From contig JBAVOR010000031.1 of assembly GCA_049692255.1 (NCBI GenBank), positions 25,564-89,563 on the forward strand: 64,000 bases of DNA. The letters run 5' to 3'. A model generated the notes under the pieces. That model was given only the letters and a program-made list of their open reading frames with translations, had not been told where the DNA came from and did not search any database. The position numbers and the translations under genes are program-made. Positions 45,161 through 53,185 of the stretch are shown here, piece by piece; position 1 is the first letter of the stretch; each line of letters begins with the position of its first letter. The stretch is from JBAVOR01 sp049692255 (GTDB taxonomy: Bacteria > Babelota > Babeliae > Babelales > JACPOV01).

Positions 45161-46810
45161 TTAGTACATGCCGCCCATACCACCCATTCCGCCCATGCCA
45201 CCATGTCCGTGACCATGGCCAGCAGCAGCTTCTTTCTTCTCTTCTGGAATGTCGCAAATAATTGCTTCAGTCGTTAAGAGTAATGAAGAAATAGATGCTG
45301 CATTTTGTAATGCAGTGCGGGTTACTTTTGCTGGGTCTATAATACCGGCCAGCAACATGTCTACAAATTCACCGCTCTTTGCGTCAAAGCCAACAACGCC
45401 TTTTTCTGCTTTCACACGATTAACAATAACCGATGCTTCGCAGCCAGCATTGGAAGCAATAATGCGCAACGGTTCTTCTAAAGCACGATGCACTATCTGT
45501 GCACCAAGCTTTTCATCACCATCGAGCGCTAGTTTACTTACTACATCTTGTGCACGTAACAAGCAAACACCACCACCAGCAACAATGCCTTCTTCTACGG
45601 CAGCGCGGGTTGCGTTTAATGCGTCTTCAATGCGATCTTTCTTTTCTTTCATTTCTGTTTCAGTCGCCGCGCCCACTTTAATGACTGCAACACCGCCTGC
45701 TAATTTAGCTAAGCGTTCTTGCAGTTTTTCGCGGTCGTAATCTGAAGCAGTATTTTCGATCTGTGCACGAATGTGTACTACACGGCCCTTAATGGTCGAT
45801 TCATCGCCACGGCCTTCAATAATAATGCATGCATCTTTGGTGATCACTGCCTTGCCTGCGCGACCTAAGTCGGTAAGCATGATATTTTCTAGCTTGATAC
45901 CCAAATCTTCTGCAACTAGTTTGCCACCGGTTAAGATAGCAATATCTTCTAACATTGCTTTACGGCGATCGCCAAAACCAGGTGCTTTTACTGCACAAAT
46001 GTTAAGGGTGCCACGCAATTTATTAACGACCAACGTAGCAAGCGCTTCCCCTTCTACATCTTCTGCAACTAACAAGAGCGGACGTCCCGCTTTTGCCACT
46101 TGTTCGAGTATAGGTAAAATCGCTTTCATGCTAGAGATCTTCTTTTCAACGATCAACAGCACAGGGTCGTTAAGCACCGTTTCCATTTTTTCTGAATCGG
46201 TAACAAAGTATGGTGAAAGATATCCGCGATCGAACTGCATCCCTTCAACCACTTCCAACTCATCTTGCATGCCTTTTGCTTCTTCAACGGTAATAACGCC
46301 ATCGCGCCCTACTCGTTCCATTGCTTCGGCAATCAGTTGGCCAATACTTGCATCTGATGCAGATACGGTTGCTACTTGTTCAATTTCTTTTTTTGAGATG
46401 ACTTTGCGCGCTACTGCTTTAACTGCATCAACGGCAACATGAACCGCTTTTTCTATGCCTCGTTTGAGTTCCATAGGATTAGCGCCCGCGGTTACGTATT
46501 TGTTTCCTTCACGGAAAATCGCTTGTGCAAGCACTGTTGCGGTAGTTGTTCCGTCGCCGGCAACATCAGCTGTTTTGCTCGCTACTTCACGTACCATTTG
46601 CGCGCCCATGTTTTCCAACTTGTCGCTCAATTCAATTTCTTTAGCAACGGTTACGCCGTCTTTAGTGATGCCCGGTGAACCGAACGATTTTTCGTACGCT
46701 ACGTTACGTCCCCGTGGCCCGAGGGTCACTTTAACCGCATCGGCCAAAATATCAACACCATTCAAAATCTTCTTGCGCGCTTCTACGCCAAACAGAATTC
46801 GTTTTGCCAT
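45161..46810 (-). CDS. groL: Chaperonin GroEL
   Basis: 549 residues, the usual size. The nucleotide-binding VTLGPRGRNV, DGTTTATVLAQ and the GGGVCLLRA block are intact, and the C-terminus carries the GGM repeats with an added His-Gly stretch (GHGHGHGG). It folds cytoplasmic proteins in an ATP-driven ring with GroES. AAAGG precedes the ATG; groS lies 20 bases upstream, forming the standard operon. Confidence 0.98.
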   Translation of the reverse strand: MAKRILFGVEARKKILNGVDILADAVKVTLGPRGRNVAYEKSFGSPGITKDGVTVAKEIELSDKLENMGAQMVREVASKTADVAGDGTTTATVLAQAIFREGNKYVTAGANPMELKRGIEKAVHVAVDAVKAVARKVISKKEIEQVATVSASDASIGQLIAEAMERVGRDGVITVEEAKGMQDELEVVEGMQFDRGYLSPYFVTDSEKMETVLNDPVLLIVEKKISSMKAILPILEQVAKAGRPLLLVAEDVEGEALATLVVNKLRGTLNICAVKAPGFGDRRKAMLEDIAILTGGKLVAEDLGIKLENIMLTDLGRAGKAVITKDACIIIEGRGDESTIKGRVVHIRAQIENTASDYDREKLQERLAKLAGGVAVIKVGAATETEMKEKKDRIEDALNATRAAVEEGIVAGGGVCLLRAQDVVSKLALDGDEKLGAQIVHRALEEPLRIIASNAGCEASVIVNRVKAEKGVVGFDAKSGEFVDMLLAGIIDPAKVTRTALQNAASISSLLLTTEAIICDIPEEKKEAAAGHGHGHGGMGGMGGMGGMY

Positions 46811-46830
46811 GATACAACCTTTTAATACAA

Positions 46831-47121
46831 CTATTTATTCTCTAAAACCCCAAGAATCTCTTCTTCACGAACGATCAAATATTTATCGCCCGCTTCGGTG
46901 CCCGCATATTTGCCAAAAAAGATAATATCGTCTTTTGCTACCACTACTGGCAATATTCTACCGTCAGGCAACGTGCGCCCTTGGCCAACTGCCACTACGC
47001 GCCCTGTTTGCGCTTTTTCTTTTGCCGCATCAGGAATAATAAGACCTGCCGGCGTAGTGCCTTCTACTTCTACTCGCTCAACCAATACACGGTCGTGCAA
47101 TGGCTTTATTTTTTCGAACAT
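46831..47121 (-). CDS. groS: Co-chaperonin GroES
   Basis: 96 residues from the ATG at 47121, preceded by AGGAG; the longer frame to 47148 is not supported. IKPLHDRVLVERVE at the start, the mobile loop with GLIIPDAAKEK, and the FFGKYAGTE block are typical. First gene of the groES-groEL operon. No CIRCE inverted repeat was found upstream, so HrcA control is not indicated. Confidence 0.97.
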   Translation of the reverse strand: MFEKIKPLHDRVLVERVEVEGTTPAGLIIPDAAKEKAQTGRVVAVGQGRTLPDGRILPVVVAKDDIIFFGKYAGTEAGDKYLIVREEEILGVLENK

Positions 47122-47272
47122 AGCTTCTCCTGCTAGAGTATCATACATTGATTGTTATAGTACGCCCCCTCGGGAGCGCAATATGCCTCATTCCATAGTA
47201 ACAATTTCCCCTACGAATCAAGTATATCATTCCTGACTCGCAAGTACAACCTACATCATAAGACATACAATA

Positions 47273-47301
47273 TTTACATCAAAAGACTCAGATTTTGTCA
47301 A
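47273..47301 (-). promoter_or_regulatory. Possible groES-groEL promoter
   Basis: On the minus strand TTGACA (47296-47301), 17 bases, then TGTAAA (47273-47278). The -10 is weak and the site is about 150 bases before groS. Confidence 0.35.
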
Positions 47302-47483
47302 TATATTTTTTAAATTAAGTGGGAGATGTAGTACCATAGGGGAGCACTTTGTGTTTAGTATTATAGATAAAGTCGGCTTTTTTTATGTGCCATCTTCTTT
47401 CTTCAAAATCTCCTTCTTTTTTCAAGTTCTTTGTAGCCCTTCCAGGGCATGGCCAAGAGGGTTCTTGCCAACCCTCTTGGATT

Positions 47484-47540
47484 CCAGCCTACGTTTATCC
47501 ACACCTCCTGGCTTGGCAAACTACGGCGGACAGGCTCGGG
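47484..47540 (+). repeat. Family C repeat in the groS-rpe gap
   Basis: CCAGCCTACGTTTATCC, then CCTCCTGGCTTGGCAAACTA and CGGCGGACAGG: the same core as the tRNA-abutting copies but with no tRNA next to it. The rest of 47302-47869 has degenerate direct repeats (GTTAGAAGATGTTGAA and GTTAGAAAATATTGAA) and purine-rich tracts, but no credible gene; short frames here are repeat-derived. Confidence 0.65.
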
Positions 47541-47869
47541 CGTTAGAAGATGTTGAAGAAAAAAAAAGATTTTAAAGAAGGAGAGCACCCTGTCCGCGCA
47601 GTGTGTTAGAAAATATTGAAAAAAGCAAAGGCACTGCATAGAACACAAAAGATTTTTGATATGCTAATAAAACTAATAAGGCACCCGCCACTTGGGCCCT
47701 CATGCGATTTTTAAGGGCAACCGCATGATGCTCGCTTCTTTTAATTTCTATTTATAAATAATACATTTTAATAATTATTTTTCTTTGTCCATGCCCGCAA
47801 GCCATTCCTTTTCGGATCAAAAAAAGGGTATGGTGAACATGCTACTTCACAATTAAAAAAGGAGTTGTT

Positions 47870-48535
47870 ATGAAACAAGAACAAAAACCACTCATTTTCC
47901 CTTCTTTAGCCGCAGCAACCTCTATGCCTGATACGCAAACGATACATGCGTTAGAATGCATCTGTGATGGCTTTCATTTGGACCTTATGGATGGCCACTT
48001 TGTGCCGCACACCGCGCTCGGTGTTGCACAATGTAATGCAATTGCACAGCACACGCACAAACCGCTGCAATTTCATTTAATGGTCGCCGATCCACTCCCA
48101 TACATTGATCAACTCAATGCACGCAGCAAAGACACCGTTATTGTACACGCAGAGCTTGATGATGAAATAATACAGCACTCTTTTGCACAACTGGCACAGA
48201 GAAAAATAAAAAAAGGGGTTGCGATTAATCCACAAACGCCACTAGAACGGGCGTATCAGTTTATTAACATTGTTGATCTACTTTTACTTATGGCAGTCGA
48301 ACCAGGAAAATCGGGACAGCAATTTATTAAAAACACCGTTGCACGCGCACAAGCAATTAATACATATCGCACGAAACATACGATCAACTGCTCCATTACT
48401 GTTGATGGGGGCATTAATGCACACACCATACCACTATTTCGCGATGCACACATTGATGCATATGCAGTTGGCAGTGCTATTTTTGGCGCAACCAATCTTT
48501 TTGAAGCATTGCAAGAAATAAATGGTATTCTGTAA
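47870..48535 (+). CDS. rpe: Ribulose-phosphate 3-epimerase
   Basis: 221 residues, a TIM-barrel epimerase of normal length. Motifs: FHLDLMDGHFVP (first metal ligands His and Asp), FHLMVADP, VEPGKSGQQF and TVDGGINAHTI. It interconverts ribulose-5-P and xylulose-5-P in the pentose phosphate pathway. The usual VNPGFGGQ is VEPGKSGQ here. AAAGGAG lies before the ATG. Transketolase is 5 kb away; pgi, zwf and gnd are 12-15 kb away. Confidence 0.93.
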   Translation: MKQEQKPLIFPSLAAATSMPDTQTIHALECICDGFHLDLMDGHFVPHTALGVAQCNAIAQHTHKPLQFHLMVADPLPYIDQLNARSKDTVIVHAELDDEIIQHSFAQLAQRKIKKGVAINPQTPLERAYQFINIVDLLLLMAVEPGKSGQQFIKNTVARAQAINTYRTKHTINCSITVDGGINAHTIPLFRDAHIDAYAVGSAIFGATNLFEALQEINGIL

Positions 48536-48536
48536 C

Positions 48537-50243
48537 TCACCAAACAGAATTGTAAAAAGGACAAGTGAGATCAACTCTATTATTTTTTACTGGATAATTT
48601 TTTGCAATCAAAGAGCCAATATAGGTTTTGTCGTTAGTATTTACTAAGCTGTTATAAATAGGGGCCATGGTGCTACCATATTCGATTGATAAAGAGTTTC
48701 CGTTTCGCTCACGATTCAAACATAATAATGCTTGTGGAACCGTATTTATGGTCGGCTTTTTGACACATATTAATCCAGCAATAAGACCTACGGCGATATA
48801 ATCACCGTCGGGACTAAATGAAACACAACGAACACAATTACCCGTATAAACATCATCAGTTTCATCAAAGGTGAAGACGCATTGCTGCGAAGAGATATCA
48901 AAAACTTTCATTATTCCATCACATGAACGAGAAGCAATAAATTGGCCATCAGGACTGAAACAGACATCGTAAGTACAATTAGCATGGCAAGCACAATTAG
49001 TATGGCCCTCATCCTTTGCATCAAATGTATAAACACATTCCCTCGATGCTATATTAAAAACTCTTATTACCCCCTCACTAGAACCAGTAGCAATATACTT
49101 GCCATCGGGGCTAAAACAAATGCACAGAGCACCTGCATCAATACCATTGGATTCATCAAGTGTATGCATACACTGCTTTGACGCGACGTCAAAAAACTTT
49201 ATTGAATTACCAAATGAGCAAGCAATAAATTTACTGTTGAGGTCGAAACAAACATCCGCAATACGGCCGATTTGATCGAATGTATGAACGCACTGTTTCA
49301 ATGCTACATCAAAAATTTTTATCGACTGATCAGAAGAACCGGAAATAATACGTTTACCATCAGGGCTAAAACAAATGCTATTGACACGCTCCAGATGACC
49401 GTCACTTCCCCTATAAAATGTACTAATACATTCCCCAGAACCCGCATTAAAAATACTTACTGTGCCAATATTAGAGCCATAAGCAACAAGCCTTTGGTCA
49501 TCGGGACCCCAGTAGATGCACTGAACACAATCAGCAATATCAGCATTAGCCTTATAAAAGGTATACACACATTGCTCGGACGAGATATCAAAAAAATCTA
49601 TTGACCCATCGTATGAACCCACAGCAATATGTCGCCCATTAGGGCTAAAACAAATGCTTGCAGCCCGATAACAAGCATCGGGGGTAAAGACATGAGCATC
49701 AAACCAAATATCATTTCCCATTTTTCGCGCTACAACTTTTTCTTGGTCTGGGTTTAATTCAAATTCTTTTGAGATTGCACTAGGCTTTTCTATAAATAGC
49801 TTGATAGTTTCCGGTGATTTAAGACGGCTAGCAATCTCGCCTAATACGGGATCCTCAAGCTCTTTACAATTCAAAAATGTAGCAACGTATGCAATCTTTT
49901 TGAGAGCACCATTATTATTCATTTTTATATCTGGTCTGACATCCTGTTTAAAAACCAACTTTTTAAGTAAAGGATGTATATGTGCTTGCCAGTCTACATG
50001 CGAAAGCATTGGAGTAATAGGCAATGGTTGTTCACCAAAATCTGAACGCATTTCTTTTAAGGTTGTACACAAATCAACGAACTCAACTGGTACCGTAACC
50101 GTACGATAACTGGTCAGCTTTGTTTGGTCATACAATTGCAAGCGAACCGGCACCGATGGTGCAATTGGTACCTCAATCTGCTCCATGCCTTTCATAAGAG
50201 TTGATGAAAATATAATTGCGATATGCAGATAAAGACATTTCAT
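48537..50243 (-). CDS. Secreted Skp1-like/WD40 fusion protein 1
   Basis: 568 residues. Signal peptide at 1-18. Residues 33-175 read like eukaryotic Skp1: a POZ-type start (VRLQLYDQTKLTSYRTVTVP), PLPIT in place of PLPNV, then ALKKIAYVATFLNCKELED and KSPETIKLF, close in order to the Skp1 helices that bind F-box proteins. Residues about 185-505 form seven WD40 repeats (for example CFSPDGKYIATGSSEGVIRVF), a complete propeller. A short conserved tail ends in YIGSL. GAGGAC precedes the ATG. A Cys-rich insert (GHTNCACHANC) sits before blade 6. A paralogue lies at 51467. Skp1 similarity is by eye only. Confidence 0.85.
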   Translation of the reverse strand: MKCLYLHIAIIFSSTLMKGMEQIEVPIAPSVPVRLQLYDQTKLTSYRTVTVPVEFVDLCTTLKEMRSDFGEQPLPITPMLSHVDWQAHIHPLLKKLVFKQDVRPDIKMNNNGALKKIAYVATFLNCKELEDPVLGEIASRLKSPETIKLFIEKPSAISKEFELNPDQEKVVARKMGNDIWFDAHVFTPDACYRAASICFSPNGRHIAVGSYDGSIDFFDISSEQCVYTFYKANADIADCVQCIYWGPDDQRLVAYGSNIGTVSIFNAGSGECISTFYRGSDGHLERVNSICFSPDGKRIISGSSDQSIKIFDVALKQCVHTFDQIGRIADVCFDLNSKFIACSFGNSIKFFDVASKQCMHTLDESNGIDAGALCICFSPDGKYIATGSSEGVIRVFNIASRECVYTFDAKDEGHTNCACHANCTYDVCFSPDGQFIASRSCDGIMKVFDISSQQCVFTFDETDDVYTGNCVRCVSFSPDGDYIAVGLIAGLICVKKPTINTVPQALLCLNRERNGNSLSIEYGSTMAPIYNSLVNTNDKTYIGSLIAKNYPVKNNRVDLTCPFYNSVW

Positions 50244-50334
50244 AAAGTCCTCTTATGTCATTTATAAAAATGAGATGACTGTGCAGTTTTTACTGCAACT
50301 GATTATGTAGAAGCGTTGACTAAGTTACAAGAAA

Positions 50335-50661
50335 TTATTTCTTGCCATTCATAAAAAGATATACGCCAGTCGCTATACCAGTAAATCCAGCCACGCGAAT
50401 TAACTGCGTTGATGTCCATTGTTCTCGGACTTGCAAAGGATACAAAGGGCGTTCCGGCTCTGCTCTTACAGTATTAGCCGCCATGTTATATGTATCATTA
50501 CACAAACCTGCAATATGCGGTGCCCATACAAATGCAAAAGCCCCTCCAGCATACAATGCAAAAGCAGCTTTTTTATTTTCCGTGAACCCATCAAACAGAC
50601 CCGCCTGTGCACTATTGGTGATCGTTACTATAGCTACTAGAGCTGATAATGTTTTAATCAT
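50335..50661 (-). CDS. Small SP-TM-loop-TM protein
   Basis: 108 residues: signal peptide (TLSALVAIVTITNSAQA), TM at about 32-52 (AFALYAGGAFAFVWAPHIAG), a loop with several Arg, Glu and Pro, and a C-terminal TM (VAGFTGIATGVYLFM). Fourth member of the small two-TM group, here separated from the other three by about 5 kb. Confidence 0.7.
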   Translation of the reverse strand: MIKTLSALVAIVTITNSAQAGLFDGFTENKKAAFALYAGGAFAFVWAPHIAGLCNDTYNMAANTVRAEPERPLYPLQVREQWTSTQLIRVAGFTGIATGVYLFMNGKK

Positions 50662-50731
50662 ATTTTTTTCTTACGGGTAAAAATAATTATAGTGATTAAT
50701 ACAGTATGAATAGATAATACCAGAAGCATGA

Positions 50732-51253
50732 TTACACAACAATAGGATACGCGGTTTTAATCTGCTGCTGATGAATAACAATTACCGCCTGCTCTCCATT
50801 TGCCATAACACCAACCAAGCGCCAGCCATCTTGCAGAGAAACTATTTCTGTCACATGATCAAGCACATGAATAATCTGGTCAATTACTTCGTGCGCTGAA
50901 AAATTAACGGGAAAAAAAGTAGATCGCTTGCACTGATTATTATAATACCACTCTGCTTGCCAACTTTTATTATAAGAAGGTGCTTTAATAATAGCATTAA
51001 TACGCTCAGGAACAATCAAGTGAGAATGCAGACCTACGAGCGCTTCTTTACCTTGTTTACCGCAGAAGATGTGTGGAATGTTTATTGATCGAGGCACTGA
51101 GATTGCATATGCCATACTACTTTTTGCTATTGCAATTTTACTTGCCAATCGAGTATGTGCATAACTTTGCAACGCATGCAATGCCACATCAACGCTACTG
51201 CGCGCATGAGTGAGACAAGAAAAAAAGAGTAAAAAGACACCTAGTTTTTGCAT
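50732..51253 (-). CDS. Secreted EndoU-like ribonuclease
   Basis: 173 residues. Signal peptide (LGVFLLFFSCLTHARS). The second half fits the bacterial EndoU family pattern: GLHSHLIVPERI (candidate catalytic His), RSTFFPVNFSAHEVIDQI where the family has FPxxWS...I, WRLVGVMANGEQAVIVI, and the closing QIKTAYPI which corresponds to the family's IxTAYP end. EndoU enzymes cleave RNA after uridine and are used as bacterial toxins. No immunity gene is obvious next to it. It lies between the two Skp1-like/WD40 genes. The call rests on motif order. Confidence 0.7.
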   Translation of the reverse strand: MQKLGVFLLFFSCLTHARSSVDVALHALQSYAHTRLASKIAIAKSSMAYAISVPRSINIPHIFCGKQGKEALVGLHSHLIVPERINAIIKAPSYNKSWQAEWYYNNQCKRSTFFPVNFSAHEVIDQIIHVLDHVTEIVSLQDGWRLVGVMANGEQAVIVIHQQQIKTAYPIVV

Positions 51254-51317
51254 GATTACTAAACTTATAAATTAAAATAATTGATATTTAACTACTAATA
51301 AGTATATCAAAATATTT

Positions 51318-51404
51318 CTAATATGCCAATTCGCGAACCATGCCTATAATCGTCTCTGCATCAATACCCGCCCAATGCAGCAACTCTTCTGGTTTGCCAG
51401 ACAT
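51318..51404 (-). pseudogene. Duplicated 3' end of transketolase
   Basis: 28 codons plus stop reading MSGKPEELLHWAGIDAETII and then GMVRELAY, against the last residues of the transketolase gene at 53186. Sequence just upstream (ATATTGATACC) is a frameshifted continuation. It lies after the second WD40 gene, so a unit of tkt tail plus WD40 gene was probably copied in tandem. Confidence 0.85.
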
Positions 51405-51466
51405 TTGGTATCAATATTGCAATGCAGCAGCAACATCACTCTAGACGTGGACACAAGAAAAAACAT

Positions 51467-53101
51467 TTAAAACAATGAACCGATATACTCTTTAGTGTCA
51501 CCATCTGAAATGCTGGTATAAACACGTGCCAGATCTGTACCACGTTTAATTTCCAGTCGCTGGCCATCTTTCTCGCGGCTCAACAGCAAAAGCGCTTGTT
51601 CAATAGTATTAGTTTCGGTTGGTTTTTTATAAAGCTCTATTGAACCATCAGCAAACCCAGATACTAAATACTGGCCATCAGGGCTGAAATTACATCCATA
51701 ATTCACCGGCAGTATCTTTATCAATTGCCGCGACAATAGACCAAATATTCTCAGCGACCCATCGCGCGCGCGCGAAATAATCTCTTTACCGTTAGGGCCA
51801 AAACGTACTTCAACGATATCTTCAATAGAACCACCATTATTTTCATCAATGGTATGAACGCATTGCTGTTTTGCAATATCAAACAGCTTTATCATTCTCT
51901 CATCTGCCGCAAGAATATATTTACCGTCAGGGCTCACACACACTGTATGAATGGTATCAAAAGAACCAACGTAGCTCGGTTTGACATACCCACCATTTCG
52001 TTGATCAAAGGTGCCCAGACGCTCTTTTGTCGAAGCATCAAATATTTCGATTGATTTATCGTTGATAGCAGAAATAAGATATTTGCCATCAGCACTAAAA
52101 CAAATGGCGCTAATTGACTCGAGATAGCCCCCATGATTTTTTTGATCAAATATATCGTACTGTTTTTTCAACAGATCAAAATTACGCAAGGTGCCGCTTG
52201 TACTAAAAACAAGATAGTTGCTGTCAGGGCTAAAAAAGAATGCATCTATATCATTCACTTCGGCAACTCGTTGCTTTGTCGATACATCAAAAACCTTCAT
52301 TGACCCATTTAATACCTTGGCAGCAATATAGTTGTTGTTGGGGCTTATGCGAACTACCATAATTTCGTTTTCCCAAATGCGGGGAGTATTTTCGTTCAGA
52401 TCAAAGGTATGAATGCAGCTTCTCGAACTCATATCAAAAAAATTTATTAACTTATCCTGTGATCCAGAAACAAGATATTTACCATCAGCGCTAAAATTGA
52501 CGCTGTAAATTGCCGCATTCTTACGACCATTGTTTTGATCAAACGTATGCGCACAAAACCAAGTATGGTTTATCATTTTTCGAGCGACGGTGCGCTCCTG
52601 AGCTACGCTTAGTCCAAATTCTTTTGAGATTACATCCGGTTTTTCTTTAAATTGCTTGATCGTGTTGGGGGATTTAAAACGCCTGACAATATCATCTAGC
52701 ACTGGATCTTCAAGACCTTTACAATTCAAAAATGTAGCAACGAGTGCAATTTTTTTAAGATCATCATTATCATGCGTTTGTATATCTTGTCTGATATCCT
52801 GCTTGCAAATAAGCTTATTGAGTAAAGGATGTATATGCTTCTGCCAGTCGGCGTATGAAAGAACCGTTGGGGTAATCGGCAATGGTTCTTCACCAAAATC
52901 TGAACGCATATCTTTTAACGTTGTACACAAATCAACGAATTCACCTGGTACCATTACCGTACGATAACCGGTGAGCTTTGTTTGATCATACAATTGCAAG
53001 CGAATCGGCACCGATGGGGCAAATGGGACCTCGATCTGCTGCATGCCATTCATAAGCATTGACGATACTGTAGCAGTCACAAACAAATATATGCTTTTCA
53101 T
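51467..53101 (-). CDS. Secreted Skp1-like/WD40 fusion protein 2
   Basis: 544 residues from an ATG at 53101 with AGGGAGC upstream; the longer frame to 53167 is not supported. It has the same parts as the protein at 48537: signal peptide, Skp1-like region (PIRLQLYDQTKLTGYRTVMV, PLPITPT, DLKKIALVATFLNCKGLED, KSPNTIKQF), seven WD40 repeats and the tail ending YIGSLF. The Skp1-like part and signal peptide are far more alike between the copies than the propellers, so the propellers diverged, possibly to bind different targets. Its start lies 84 bases from the transketolase stop. Confidence 0.85.
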   Translation of the reverse strand: MKSIYLFVTATVSSMLMNGMQQIEVPFAPSVPIRLQLYDQTKLTGYRTVMVPGEFVDLCTTLKDMRSDFGEEPLPITPTVLSYADWQKHIHPLLNKLICKQDIRQDIQTHDNDDLKKIALVATFLNCKGLEDPVLDDIVRRFKSPNTIKQFKEKPDVISKEFGLSVAQERTVARKMINHTWFCAHTFDQNNGRKNAAIYSVNFSADGKYLVSGSQDKLINFFDMSSRSCIHTFDLNENTPRIWENEIMVVRISPNNNYIAAKVLNGSMKVFDVSTKQRVAEVNDIDAFFFSPDSNYLVFSTSGTLRNFDLLKKQYDIFDQKNHGGYLESISAICFSADGKYLISAINDKSIEIFDASTKERLGTFDQRNGGYVKPSYVGSFDTIHTVCVSPDGKYILAADERMIKLFDIAKQQCVHTIDENNGGSIEDIVEVRFGPNGKEIISRARDGSLRIFGLLSRQLIKILPVNYGCNFSPDGQYLVSGFADGSIELYKKPTETNTIEQALLLLSREKDGQRLEIKRGTDLARVYTSISDGDTKEYIGSLF

Positions 53102-53185
53102 AAAGCTCCCTTGCACATCGTTGCATTGACCAACTTGCATAAAAATAGTTACGTTCACAACGAGCATTGTATATAAAACGGTACA

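Noticed and set aside
45249..46925. Several plus-strand frames over groEL
   Set aside because: Antisense to a fully conserved gene.
47122..47345. CIRCE operator before groES
   Set aside because: No TTAGCACTC-N9-GAGTGCTAA element; a lone GAGCACT near 47343 has no inverted partner.
47351..47648. Frames on both strands in the groS-rpe gap
   Set aside because: Cover family C and degenerate direct repeats; no ribosome site or protein-like composition.
47484..47650. tmRNA or 6S-like RNA in the groS-rpe gap
   Set aside because: No tRNA-like end or tag frame for tmRNA and no long rod fold for 6S; the structure is explained by repeat family C.
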